Notes: generated from the letters alone by a model not told the origin. 64,000 nt of DNA from Amyelois transitella (GCF_032362555.1 NC_083523.1:5741501-5805500); one strand, 5' to 3'. Positions 21,473 through 36,400 are shown, numbered from the stretch's first letter. Numbers and translations are program-made.

Positions 21473-21544
21473 GGGGATGTAGCTCAGTGGTAGAGCGTTC
21501 GCTTTGCATGTGAAAGGCCCCGGGTTCGATCCCCGGCATCTCCA
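21473..21544 (+). tRNA. tRNA-Ala (anticodon TGC), second copy
   Basis: All 72 nt are the same as the gene at 5767-5838, including the G3:U70 pair and the TGC anticodon, while the flanks are unrelated. A run of eight T follows at once and serves as a pol III terminator. The two copies bracket the SDR duplication at roughly 1.3-1.8 kb from its edges. Confidence 0.97.
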
Positions 21545-24487
21545 TTTTTTTTATTGTTTATTCGGCAACAGGATTCACATATCACAATTCAGTCATTCAA
21601 AAAATCATAATTTTATACATTATAACAAAAAGAAGTGTCACATTTAGTGTCGATATTCTCAGTTTTTACATTTGGTAGAATACTTACAATACTACGTTCT
21701 ACGAAATATCGGTATTAAATATTTTACGCCCTACATAAAACACAGGTATCGTAAGTGAGGTTTGTGGACCTGTCAGGCATTGAGCAAATCGTTTATTTAA
21801 ATAACAGGTGGCGATTTAACAATAATGTACAAAAAAAGATAGTTAAGTAAATAAAATAACAATGTTAGATTTTTCATTTTTTAATAATTTCTTAGGATCA
21901 GATCAGAACTATCCCGCCATTGGAAGGTACATTAGCACTAAAATAAATGCGTAAAAGTGGAGACTACTAGAAAATAAGGATAATTCAAGTGACTATAGCT
22001 TGCATGCGCGACATTTTGGTTCTTTGGTTACATTCTGGGCGACGGAAATTTTTAACTGAAATTACAAAATAAACAGAATACAAAACAACTCCATATCAGT
22101 ATTCTGATTCATAGAAAATTAAAAGAAAATGTCAAAATTCAAATAAGCAATAAACAAGGTCACTTCATACATAATATATAAAAATAACTACAGCATACGA
22201 GGGAAATCTTTACATCCAATCATTACACTAAGAAACATCAATCATAAATTTATTTACGACCAAAAATAATTTATTTTAATATTAGGTACATAATAAATGT
22301 TTACATTATAGTCATTAGGGCAAAGTCAAATACTTTTTGATTGGAACGTAAGGAATGAATACAATTCAAATGTTTATTTATCCTAATACCAACGATTTTT
22401 CGATACTGAATCGACTCTATCACTTGTGAACACTATTCAAATACATTTCAGATCGCCTAAGCGACGACCACTACGCTAGCAACACTAGGTATACAATGAA
22501 CACATTGCAATTTTCAATATTATTAACGTCAAACGTATTTAGAATCTCATGAAGCTACAATAAATTCGAGATTTATTTACAAGCTTTCTTTAAATCTGCT
22601 AATATAATGTGTGGTAGGTCTAAAACGGAGTCATTAAATCTTCAATATTAGAATATGCCCAACACTATTAAGTCGTCTATAAATAACCCGACTCGGAAGT
22701 TCAAAAGAGCCATGAACTTTAATAAAATTATACATTTCTTGGCCAGGAATTCAAATTGTAGCAGTCGTTTTATCCTGGTCCTTCCGATATCTGGGTTATT
22801 TATAGAAGCAACCTCTTAATTTTTTCTGTATCAATATAAGTAAATTGAGTCAGGAATATATTTAAAAAATAATTATTATCCTACATATTGGGGCACACTC
22901 TAACTTGGGGCAGATCTAAAATTGAAAATATATTGTATGATTTCATTTACATTTAAGAAAATTACAAACAAATCAATTGAGAATCCGATTGGATATTGGA
23001 TAGAAATAAATGAGCGTTCATAATAATATCTGTTCGAATATAAATAGTAAAATAAATATCGGAACAAGGCAAGTAAGGTTTCAACAACTTAATGGAAAAT
23101 ATATTATTCCCTTATACATTAAAATCACATTGAACATTGAAACCAACTACTATTTCTATAACTTCAATGGGTACCTAATATAATTTTATACTTTTTCCAT
23201 TTTATTTTTCATTTTATTTGCATTATTTTAAGATATTTTAGGAAGTAAACAACTGAGCATTACGTTCAGTTTACAGCTACTGGCATATAATTTTCACCCG
23301 GAAAATTGTTTTAAATTTCCGTATACGAAAAATAAATAGTTTCGAGTGAAAATAATGTTGAACAATTTTGTACTTCCGGAATGATATTTTACTTAGAATT
23401 TGTTCTCTTTTTATTGATCATTTCGTGATATGATACTAAAATTACGACATAGGAAGTATTTTTCTATTTTATTCCCAAAACGAGCTACGATCAACTACTT
23501 TTGTCTACGTAGAAGTCTGTAGCTCAAAGGAATGTCAAGATGGCGAGCGCATCTGACCATCTACTGCTAACCGACCACACTAACTAGTCAATTTACAGCA
23601 CTTTAGAATCAAATTACAATTTTACACTTTAGAATAAGCTCTCAAGTCTCGCAATAGCGGCAGACTACACATTTTTTTCAAATATTGAGACTCCTCAAGG
23701 AAAAGCATCGGACGCTGGACCTAACCGCTTCTGTATAACTATGTGGACGCTTACATTAACAACTGAGGCTTGTTTGAGAACAAATGTTCTATCTCACAAA
23801 ATTCATATTTTGAGATTTTTCTAAATTGGTTATTCAACAAAAAATCAGCTATAGAAAATACAAATTAGATTCATAATTTTGAGGGGCATTGAATTTTAGC
23901 ACAGTATTGGAATTTCGTGAGATAGACTGAAATAGAAAAGATATTTGCGTAATAAATAATATTTATCACACCTTGGATCCCGGTCAGTCAATAAAATTAC
24001 CATTCCCAAAAAAAAAAAATAGTCAAACTGATGAGACATATGCTTTATCAGTTAATAATAGTATCGCGACTTAAACGTCCATATCACTTATTACGCGAAC
24101 ATCTCAAATTAACATGTTTAGAGCGGCTTCACACATCATTTGTCCTGCGTAGGCGTTCTATACTTATCTTACACGCAGCGCAGACGCCACTTTTAACCTA
24201 CTGCTAAGAAACGTTACACATACAATTTAAAATTCAAATTCCAAATGATAGCCATAAAAAGGTACCATGGGTTTCAAGGGTATTTACAAATAATTTATAC
24301 AAATAATAATTACCGATTATTAAATAATAAAGGTCACATATCCGGCACGACAGACAGGGCCGTGTGCCTCGCGTCTACGCTGCGTACACGTACATCGACC
24401 TACGCCACTCCGAAGCTGTTACGCGCACAAAAAGAATATCAGCAGCGAGTTCTCCGGCAGCGGCCCTACGCGTCGAGGTCCCCCGCG
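21545..24487. other. Intergenic DNA and probable 3' UTR of the TTLL4-like gene
   Basis: No coding exon is seen. The part nearest 24487 is downstream of the TTLL4 stop codon on the minus strand and is probably 3' UTR; several TTTATT words (AATAAA on the minus strand) occur, so the real end cannot be chosen. A stem-loop-like inverted repeat lies at 22677-22805. Confidence 0.45.
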
Positions 24488-27400
24488 CTAGGCGCGGAGC
24501 TCGAGCGGGGCGGGCGGCGGGGCGGGCGCGGGCGCGGCGCGGCCGCTCTCGAGCTCGCACAGCGACGGGAGCGAGGCGCGCTCGGAGGGCGGCGGCGAGG
24601 GCGCGTCCACGTCATTCTGCAAGCAGCCAACGCGCTCAGCGGGGACCGCTAGGGAGGGACGGGGACGGGGAGGGGCGGGGGCACCGTTACTCAATCGCTA
24701 TACGGTGTCGCCTTACACTAATTGCATGTCTCTTTTATTGATGCTATTTTGGCTTTGCGTAAGTCGGAAAGGGTGGTAACATCACTTAAGTAGTGAAGTG
24801 GTGTTTAAATATTAGGTAATTCCTAATGCCTATGCCATGAAAAAAGAAAACGTCTTTTTTCATAAACCGGAATTCGGATCAAACGTCTCATTTGTCATTT
24901 GTAGCATGCATTTTATTTGCTTTTTATTTAACTCATATTTGCGAAAGAAACCTTTTTACGACTAGAAAACAATTTGCGATCAAGTCTTTTTGCGACAGAG
25001 CCAATAGCTCGCTTGAAATTGAGAAAATGCACCCTTTGCGACTAACTTTATAAATGAGACAATCAACTGAATTTCGTAAAGCGACACAACGTACAATCTG
25101 TGCTGATGTGGTTGTTCTAAATCACTAAACAAGATTTTGAAACAAAAATCTATATTTGGGCTACATCACAATGACATTGACTAGATACACTTAGAACTAC
25201 TTTGAAATGTTTTAGTTGCTAAGCATGAAGCCCTGTGAGTGAAGCTATGAACGAGGTAAAAACGGTGCCAATGAAAAAATATTACATGAAATTACTATTA
25301 TGAAGATGAATCAAACATCTAATGATTTATGTATGATATAAAGTGAAGATTAGAACTCTTTGTCGAACATTATATTTCAAATTACAGACGTGAAATGTGT
25401 GGAAAAAGAGCAGGGCTGACCAAATGATAGGAATCTATAAGTAATTTGTAGTCTCAGGGGCAGTAATTTTTTATCTGTCGGTTTCTATACCAAAGCTGAA
25501 AAATGCCCATGAAAATTTGCCTTATTTGCAAAAACAACTGAAACCAGGCAGCCTCATTGATATAAAACTATTTCAAAGGCTCGAATATTCAAGACAACAC
25601 GCTCGTGCGGTCTTTCTCACAAGAAAGAGACAGAACGAGAGCTACAAAAATCTACTTCCAACTACTTTTACAATATTAAATGTTGAAACTATCAGCACAT
25701 TTATTGAGCGATCGAGGTGCGATAAGGATGACCATGCAAATTTCCTATGTATATGATCCGGTATAGGAAGAAAAATAGTTTCAAACGAAAATACGCCATC
25801 TTTATTACCTGTTTGGTCTGAGCGATTGCTTTTTCATAGTGTTAATTCAAAAAGCATTTAACTATTACGCGTATTGTCGCTTAAAAAATCGATAAATTAG
25901 CATGCACACAAAATTCAACGATCGGTTATTTTAATAAAAACTAATTAAAGTCTATAACTGACTAGAATTTGTAATCTGGAGACTCAATAATATAAAGAAA
26001 ATCAGACAGAATCTAATTGAAAATTAAATTACACTTTATTAAAGAATCACTGATACCCTCACCTTTGATTTTTCCTAGACGTGATTAAAATTCAATGGTT
26101 TTATTATGCGAAAGCGTATTAATTTATAAAAAACTAAATAGCAGATCTTTTTATACTAGGGCCATAAAAATATGGCTGCATTTATAGCATGCAAAGCTGG
26201 CGTGTGGATTAAATGAACAATATATAATAAAATAAATATATATAACAATAAATACTTAATAAAAAAAATTACAAAAAGTATTAAACTAAATGTTTACAGT
26301 TTAAATAACAGCATAAAAATGTTTAACATATTTTACACACTAATTCGATTTATACTTTTGTTCTACCTTTAGACATGATAGGTGGTATTTATGAATAGAA
26401 TACGATTATTACGCTTTAACAAAAACTAAATTACCATCTAGTATGTAAGGTCACTTTATCAAATTAATCTACCAATGAAATAGCACCATTTTCCAAGACT
26501 AAGTATGGGACATATTAAGTTACCTTAAACAACCTTGCACCTAAATAATCATAAAATTATCGTTATTACTATTAATTCTACATTTAGCATTAAGTTTTTG
26601 TAAAAAGTATACCAACAGTAACAAAACTAGACACATTTAAGTACGTCAATATTACATATACCTAATAAAAATTGAATAAATTCAATAAATAACATATAAG
26701 GCTCATTTTAAAAATGACTAGACATTTCGTGGGACCCATGCGGTATTTATTTACAATCAGGTTAATTTTACCGTCTTCTATTATTCAAATATAATTTTTC
26801 TACCGCATATAACCTACAATTTGTAACTGGACATAACAATTTTCATACAAAAAAGTAATCAACAAAATTCTATTCCACATTCTAAATTCGAATTACAAAA
26901 TTTATTTTTTCATTTACTAAACGATTCTAGCTATGACATCGCACGTTTATGGACACATCTAGCTTTCAACGTTGCCTCACTATGGCTTGTCTATGATCTA
27001 GCACCCTAACATCGTCAGTTACGGGTTACGGGTGTCTAAACGGTCCCGATCGGTGGCGCCGTTCCTTTCTACGCACTTACTGTGAGCCACGTGCTTACAA
27101 CCCAAGTAAGCACGCCTGAGCGCGCTTGTCACTTTGCCCTGATGAAACCAGCCATAATTATTTTTAACATTTCGTCGATATTTGGCTAAGCAATAGAAAA
27201 CATTGTCCTGTAACTTTGCCGCTTGCGTATCATATTACATTGATATTGGTCTTGCAAAAGAGCAAAACACAAACAAATATAATACATACGTATGTGACAG
27301 AGAAAAAAGGTCAATGTTCGCTTTTACTGCTTTATGTGTAAGTTGCCTGAAAACTAGTATACTAATCAAATAAATGTACATATTAAAATGCCAACTTAAA

Positions 27401-30400
27401 AGTTTTTGAAATGCTTAATTTGAAGGAATACTAGACTTAGAAATTAGTATATTCAATGAAACCCGAATTATTTTTTAAAAATACTAATATTTTAGTTAGC
27501 CTCAAAAAAATTACTTTTTTGTTTTATGGTATGTTTATCTTCAATTTTTTTTTTGGTTTTATACTTTAACGTTTTTACATGACGTCAATAATCTTCAATT
27601 TTTTTTTTGGTTTTATACTTTAACGTTTTTACATGACGTCAATAACACTCGTATAAAGAAGAGCAAAGATTTTTATTGAAAAGAAGATAAACATACTCAT
27701 ACACAACATTCTCATAAATAAAACGTATAAATAAAAATATTCTTTCAAATAAAGAATGCTGTCTTAATATTTATACAATCAAGAAAATAAAACTGTAAGT
27801 AATGAAATATTTGTGAAAATTAATAAAACATGCTGGAGTAACAAAATGTTCTCACCACGCTAACGCCAGCCTTGCCCTGCAATTGACAACACCCTTACTT
27901 TTTGATCCTATCCTAATCTATGTTTTTTCTCAAACAACAAAGGCTATCCTTATCTATGGCTTGTCTCAAACGACAAAGGCTATTCTTGTCTGTGGCTTGT
28001 CTCAAATGTGCCGGATAAATCATCCTAATAATTTACTAAACGTTTGTTTACGTTAATTTTGACATAAGTTTCTTATTAGTTCTTCTCTTTTAATCGGCGG
28101 TTAACCTCAGATAGAGAGAAAAGAAAGATAAGACATTATACCTTATCAACGTTCTTGAAAGAGCGAACTGATAAAAATGCAAACAAATTCATAAATTTTA
28201 ATTTCATCCACAAATGGCGTAGATTTATCTAGCATGGTATCTTTTGTCGCATTAAGGTTCGACAGTTCATGTTCTATTTAGGCTTAGGCAACTAACATAA
28301 CTATATATTTACCTTATCACGTTGCACTGAGAAAAAACCACGCTCGAGTATTATTAGTATTGCTGTATTGTCTATCTAACCTTATATCTTTCAAATTGGT
28401 TATAATATTAAGTCAATAATCGTTGACCATAGTACCAAAAAACTTATATATGGAAACGCGAATTCTAATATAATATAATTGTATATCTTATAACGATCCC
28501 AAAAATTTCAACTTCATAATAATAGTATATTTATGTTCTAGCTATATGTTTTATAAAATAAACATACTACACATATATGATAACTTAAAATACATGAAAA
28601 CAGTAAGAACTTTTGTTCACAATCCTTATAACTCCAAATTCATACCTTTATCAATTTGATACAGTTTCACTAATATGAAAATAGTTTATCAGGAAAATTT
28701 TATATTTAAAAAAGTACATACCCAATAAAAGTCTGTCGATAGTAATGTATAAGTAGCACCCATGTTTCGTTCCATCTAAAAGTGATGAAAAAACTAATTC
28801 TTATCTCATCGTTAAAACTTCACTTCTGAGAAACTACTACTATAAGATGATTTGTCAAATTAACTAATACTGACAATAAAATAGTAAAGATTGTGAACAA
28901 AAAATATTTTTATGCATAGTTTTGTTATATACCAGATAGATCGGAACTGAAAGGGGCAATAAACACTATATACCAATGGTATAATAGCTTCATATTCAAT
29001 GAACGCCTATTTAGGTGATACTTTTTTCACTTAACCTAACAGTTTTCATCAAAAAAATTTTGCTTTAGATTTTAAACGACACAAAGAAAACAACTACTTT
29101 TAAATGCATAAGTAGATGTTAACTTAGTAAAGTGAATTACGGTTAGTGAGCTATTTAATTCTTTGTAAATAATTATTGTTGAGAATTTAGAGATTAATCA
29201 TCCTTTTTATTGTATTAGTGTTTTGTATCACTGAGTACCTGTAATTGACCTTTTGTTTCATATACGTAGCGCTATTTTTTTTAAACGGTTGTTGGTCTTT
29301 CGAATAAATAAATAAATCCAATGTACACAGTATATAACAGAACTAGGCCCGTGACTATCACCAAACCCGGATGGCAGTGAGCAGCGCGCAAAGGAAAGCG
29401 AGTGAGAGTCGCAGCCAGCGGAGCGCCGGGCGGGTTACCTTGAGCGGCACCGGGGGCACCTCCAGGTGGTAGCCGATGTCGCACAGGTTGCGGAGCAGCA
29501 CCAGCCCTGGAATGTCAGGGGAATCTTTATAAATACCGTATATATTCTTTTTCGCAATCGTACATTACTGGGGTAATGGTTTTGGGAGTCCACATTTGGC
29601 TCAGTCTGTCATGTCTCCTAAACGCCTGTTTCGCAAAATTCGACTTAGGATAAAATTTCAATTTTTAAATATTATTTACATAAATTTAATTTTATTACAT
29701 ATAATGTCAATGAAATTAAAAAAAAAAAATCACAATCAACATGTTAGTTGAAACACCGTTCAATATACGAATTGTATATTCAATATACGAATATTCGTGT
29801 ATTGAATGTACATACATTTCCTACCACATCCTACTGATAGATGTAAAGAAAACCGTGCGTAATACCATCCCATTTCTTCTCCTCGTTTACCTTACAACTC
29901 TCACTTATAATTTTCAGTAAGTCTGCTTCTTTATTGTCATGGTATCTAGACTTCCAGGCGTTAAACACACTCTTTCCACGTCCCAAGTCCGATTACTGAC
30001 TCGGACTTGGGACGGGGACAGAAGAGAAACTGTCCTCTCCTACCCCCATAGCATCGCACACGCGACGCCGTTTTTATCGCACGAAAAACTACCGCTTTTT
30101 ATTATGACTTGAAACGGGACAACAATAGATTTTTACCGGGGTCACACGTGTCATGCTATGGGGACTGCTCTCTAAAACAATCTCAAGACAGATAACTCCA
30201 TTACCTGCGTCCCTATTGGCGTGGTATCGGGACTCCCAGGCGTCGAACAGCCGGTTGTAGTACCGCGGGCCGGTGAGGTAGCCCAGGTAGCGGTGCGTCT
30301 CGTGCGTGGGGAACACTCTCTCCATTTCCCCGGTCTGGGTCAGTTCGTCTTCCGCTTGGATGAGGTGGCGGACGTCGTCGGGGGTGAGGGTTGATAGGAT

Positions 30401-33400
30401 GTCGCGTAAGTACTGTTCAAATTTGTTTCGCGTTAATCATCAAAAATCAAACTAATAGGTAAATAAATATATACGGGACAAATTACAAAGATCGAGTTAG
30501 CCTCGAAGTAAGTTCGAAACTTGTGTTATGAGATACTAACTCAAAAATGTTATATTTCATAATTGGATGATTGTCTATATACTTCAAAGACTCAGGCCAA
30601 TCAAAAAAGTTAGTTTCTCATTTGCCTGGCAAGGGATTCGAACAAGCCAGGCAAATGAGATTCGGGATTCGAATTAGGTCGTTACAACAAATAGAGTGGC
30701 GGAAAAATAAAAAACCATTACAATGCCATCTCTCGCTTATTATAAGTACAAATACAACCAAAAAGGTTGACGTGCTTCTGCAAATTGTATTTAAGATCTC
30801 TATTCAATTTGTCATAAGTTACATATTACAAGTTGCATTCTTATTTAGTTCCAAAGTTTTATCAAAATTCACTATGTAATCCCACCAATTCCTGACGATT
30901 TAAACGCAACAGTTAAGATTAAATGATAAGAATTTCAAAAATTATAAAGACATGCTTACCAAATCCCTGTCTTCCATATTTGTATAAATTATATGTTTAT
31001 CCCTCTCTTCTTTTGATAAATAAATTGTATATAACCTACAGTCGTATGGCAGTCCACCCTGGAATACATAAAATGGCAGAATGATAACACTTTACCAAGA
31101 AACACAAAGTAGTTTAATAATTTGCATTTACGGTAAGGGAAATATCGTGAGGAAACCTGCGCATTCAACTGTGATACCAAGATTCTATATGAATTAGATT
31201 CCCCTTCAAATATAATGGAGGTCAGATGGGTGAAAACTTCGTGGAAAAACCTGGTTAACCCAATCCAGAAGAGAAAGAAGTCTCTATATGACTCGGCATT
31301 CAATATTGAGGATGTTCGTCACTAATATTCTCCACCACATCTAAATTGCAAAATTTTGGATTTAGCTGACCCTTTACTGAGTGAATTTGGAAGGAGTCAA
31401 AAATAGTAGCTGTTAGAGAAAGCCAAAGCGAGAAGAGCGCAACCAGAACGTGATTTAGTGAGGATAACGGGAAGAGCCATGAGTGGTGATGGGACATCCC
31501 CTGTATTAAGAGTCAGCGATTCAATTAAAAACTTTGTTTTTACACAAGACCATTTTTCGTGACGGATGTAAACAAAACGAGTAACAGAGTGAAGAATCTG
31601 TAAAATTTGCGTTACGTTCTATCAATTGTTTAATTAAAACTGACCAATTTATTGGGTTTATCTTTAGATAACATCTCGAGGTTGGTCTTGAGTGGCACTT
31701 GGAACTGAGCAATGTTGAGCACCGTCGTCACCAGAGGGCCTTTCACGTGGATGTCCAATGGCGAGGCGCTGTGCAGACTCGGTGATATGTTTACCTATGT
31801 ACAAAACAATAAATTGAAGCATCTGAACAAGTTTACATAAAATTCAGACTATAAAGGAGTAAGTGAATGTAAAGCCATTACATTTATTATTGCATCTCAA
31901 TTCTGGGATTTTCACAGCTTTTCACAGCTTTCAAGAACTACACAGATAACTGCGTTACAAGACACCACGCAACATGTCTCTATATGTCATTTCAAGTATA
32001 ATATAAAATTACTGTCTCTCTGATTTCTATGGCGACATTATTTACCTGAAGAAAGCACAAATTCAAAAGTCAAAAACTTACGAAGAAATAATTTTACTTT
32101 TTTAAATTATTTTAATAATTTAAAAAATCCTCAAAAATAACTTACCTCTAGTAACCACGGTTTCAACTTCTCGTCTAACAAAACATCAATCCCAAACAGC
32201 TCATAACAATTGTACCTCGAAGTAATATTTGCTTTGGTGAGGGAACTAATACTGGCCTCTCCAGATATTATTGTCTTGATCACGAGATCTTTGAGTGAGT
32301 CCCATAAGGCGTCTGTGTTTATATTCTTTTCAGTCTTTAGGTATTGGAACAGGGCTTGCAGTGTCCTGGAATGCAATCATTGAACATTAATCATCATCTA
32401 TTTCATACTTTAATTAATTTTACTAAACAGATTAAACCATGTAAGATTAATGACTCTAACCGATTATTTCGAATATATTCTTATACTAATGCACAAATCC
32501 AATCAATAAAATAACATGAAAAAAATAAAGCTATTTTACACAAAATATTAATATCGATGAGGCGATAAAAATATCGAGTTAAAGTGTTAAAGTTATTGAG
32601 TTAATGTATGCAATCTCACCATTTATGTCCTTCGCACGCGGCAAAGTCCTCGTTCGGCGTGTAATTTTTCGATAATCTATTTATTGAATAATTTGTCAAA
32701 TGCATATAACGGTCGTTCAATGACGTTACTTCATCATTGTATTTCACTGTAACAAAGGGACAAATATTTTATTGTAGCTACATAAAATGATATCTCTGCC
32801 GAATTTATTCTCGTCAATAAAGTTTAAAATACGGGTCAGATTAGTATCTCTGCAGAGGTTGCGGAGGTCAGATGGGAGCCACTTTGTGTGAAAACCTGAC
32901 TCACCCAATACAGGATCCATGGTCAAAGGCATACCCGGGCTCCTTTCGAAAATGGCGATAATGTAACAAAGCCAGGAGGAAAAAGAATAAAGTTTGGATT
33001 GGAGATGCATAAGTACCTACTCGGGTCTTTTGTTAACCAAAGGTTGACTGGAAGAAATTGTCTGTCTACCCCGAAAATACAGAACTATAATATTACCTGA
33101 AGCAAACCTGGCCAAACCGTCCTTGTACAAGTATATCCTGAGGGGGTGCACTGACGTCACGAGCACGTACAGACGCATGTCGAACTTGTTGCCGTTGATG
33201 AGGTACGGCTTCGACACGTATCTCTGGACCACTACGGCGCGCTTCTTGGGGATCTGAGTCCAACGGGACACCACTTTGATGCCCGTGCCACGGGCTGACG
33301 CGGGCTGGAACAGATAGATTAAGTAAAAATACTGTTAATAGTTTTCCAAGAGGACATAATTCACTCTGACAGATAGTTATCGCACCACCCGTATATCCAT

Positions 33401-36400
33401 CGCAGTTTGGTGCAAAGACTCGACTGGCAGAGAATGCCTTGTGGCATTAATGCCTGACTAATGTTGTGGACTTAAGTCCACAATGTATATTTTACGTGCA
33501 TTATGCACTAAATAAAGAAATACAAATATACATACATATAGTCACGTCTATATCCCTTACGGGGTAGACAGAGCCAACAGTCCCGAAAAGACTGAATGGC
33601 CCCGTTCAGCTGCTCGGCTTAATGATGGAATTGAGATCCAAATAGTGACAGGTTGCTAGCCCGTCGCCTAAAAAAAGAATCACAAGCACATGTAATCCTA
33701 TCCCTTAGTCAAGATTTCGAGAAAAAATCTTCATCGCGCAGTTATGGCCTACACTAACGCACATACTCTAAATAACGGAGATAATTAATCAACTTACCGG
33801 CTTAATAATCCACTTCTCATTATTAGCCGCATGTTTCTCCCAATCGTGCTTCAACAGCTTCATATCATGGGGCAGTACATATGTCTTGGGCATGATTCCG
33901 AACTCGCTGACACCATATTTGGTTGCTAACTTCTGAAGATTTCGCCATAATCGGTCTTTCCTACCGATTTGAAACGTCCCGGGGAAGTGGTTCATCTTCT
34001 GACCGTCTTTTATCGCTCGGAACATGAGCGACTTCATATGTTTACCCCATATGCCTATCCATTCGACGGTCTCTGTAAAATAATACTGTCAAATGAACAA
34101 GCTATCAAGGGCGTCAGTGGTCAAATCGGTAAGGTGCCGGTTAAAAATGCGTGTAGCGCAAAAAGGCACAGGTTGGAATCCCACCCCTGCCATGTACCAA
34201 TGACTATTTTCGAAGTTATGTACATTAGTTTGAATACTAATCGATGCTCTTATAGTGAGGGATAACATCGTGAACCTGCACATTCAGGCACCTGGATGTG
34301 TAACCACGATCAATCCAATACGGGTTAGGTTCCCCTACAAAGATTGCGGAGGTCAGACGACAGTCGCTTTGTGTAAAAACCTGACTAACCCAGGATCCAT
34401 GGTCAAAGGCATACCCCGGGATCCTCTCCAGAGTGGTAAGGAAGAAAACGGGACTAAAACCAGGAGGCAGAGAGAAAAAAATAATCTAATCTTACCTTCC
34501 TGCGGACATTCAGCTGTATCACACTCGCTCTTAACCAATCTAAACCCTGAGTTCGTCAAGGTTTTCTTAACAACTATAGGCGTGATTGTGGTTAGTTTCC
34601 ATTTAAGGTGTTTCTGTATTGGCGCTGGTATCTTGAGAGGCATCGTGTCATCGTGGGCCACGAAGCGGAGGTACGGCGGCACGCGGGGGAAGAGAGACGG
34701 TCGAAGGCAACTTGTGATCGAGTCTGGGATGCTGAGTGGCGATTCTGGAATCATTCGGATTTGATCAGAGCTTTTAAATAAATACAAAAGTACGCAAAAC
34801 ATCTCAAGATTATTATGTAAAATGGGCTTGCTAAGGGCATCGGATGTATGTTAAAAAATACTTAATTAAGCGTTAATTTTAATGAATTTGCTACTAATAT
34901 TTGTATAAAAAGACAATAAGCAAGTTTAATATAAAAATGAACTGAATTAGTTACATATTGTTTGTTATATTTTCGTGACAGTATTTGCATACAAACAGCA
35001 TGATTATGCTAAGCGAACCAATAGCGTACAAAACTAAAACATGTCAATTCGTTATAAAAATGTAGTAGACAGGAGCGATATGGTTCTCTGGATTTCCAAA
35101 ACCGTTTTTCTAATGGTAAACATGAATAACTTATCTATTTCTAAACGTTATCAAACCTACTCGTATCTAACTAATACTATCCTTTTTTAAATTTCAATAA
35201 GGTAAAGCATAAACCAAAAACAACCTTACACTACATAAAAATAAAGTTGATTAGAATAGATAGTTAACCTTTGCGTGACGGCAACGTTTTGAAAGGATTC
35301 GTCGTATGCAATGCCGTTATGAACATTTGCTCTGTGGACAATTCATATGCTAAGTTGGGTAACAAATTTTGACATGAAAATTGGTTTGACGATGTAATAA
35401 ATGTTACTTATAGTGCATGGATATTTGATGCAAGACAGTATTCTATTAAACGTTCAAATGGACCTAAGAAACCGTCAAGTCAACCAATGGCTAAACGGAG
35501 AAAAGAATAGAAATATATATGTATCTAACTGTCTTTTCATTATAATTTTTTTTGTCGATCTAATTATAATTTTCGTTGATCTTTCTGACGATATATTTAG
35601 GCCAATATACTGTGTCATTCCCTACTATTAAAATAGGATAAGTTACGATTTTCGAAACACAAGACATTTTCTGATTTATGAATAATCTACTAAAAACCCA
35701 GGTATTATATTTCATGTCACAAACCAATTTACTCACTCGCTTGTGGCCACTTGCCAAAACTTGAATGGAAAACTTGTGTTAATTAGAAATGTCGTCAGCA
35801 GAGCATACAGTCACTCGTAAACGTCTAAATAATGCAGAGAAGTCACTATTCAAAAGAACAATATGTATGTGTCCCTCAATGGCAACCCCAATTAGAAGTA
35901 AAGGGTCTTAAAACGACTAGTTGTTTCTGTTTTCTTTTTGAAGATCACTTAATAAAGAAAGAGCCATCTAAGGGGCTAACAATCGTACTATAAAAATTGA
36001 TGATATTCAAAATATCTAAGCATTGTTTAAGATGTGCTTCAAATGTTTTGCATAAAAGGCGCCCTATGCGCAGTGCAAATTTACACTAGCACTGGAAGTG
36101 AGGCATGGACAACATGTGGTTATGGCTGTCCGCCATTTCCGTTCAAGTTATATTCCGTGTGCGTAGTTTGCCTATGAGTCTAGCTGTCCGTCTGTCTTGT
36201 CTGTCGCCCCACGCCAACGCGAGCGGATATGCGGACAAAATGTAATCTATTGACATAAAGCAGTAAACCAACCTTTGGACATAATTTTCTTCGCTGGCAC
36301 AGCACCGTTCATCTTACTTGTAAGACCATTGGCAGACGGTTTTTCCGACACCTCCTCTTTCTTCGGCGCAGGAGGTAGTTTCTCAATCTTCTCTATTTCC

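Noticed and set aside
24245-24741. Plus-strand Arg/Ala-rich open frames over the GC island
   Set aside because: They are shadows of the minus-strand terminal TTLL4 exon; composition reflects high GC and they lack any motif.
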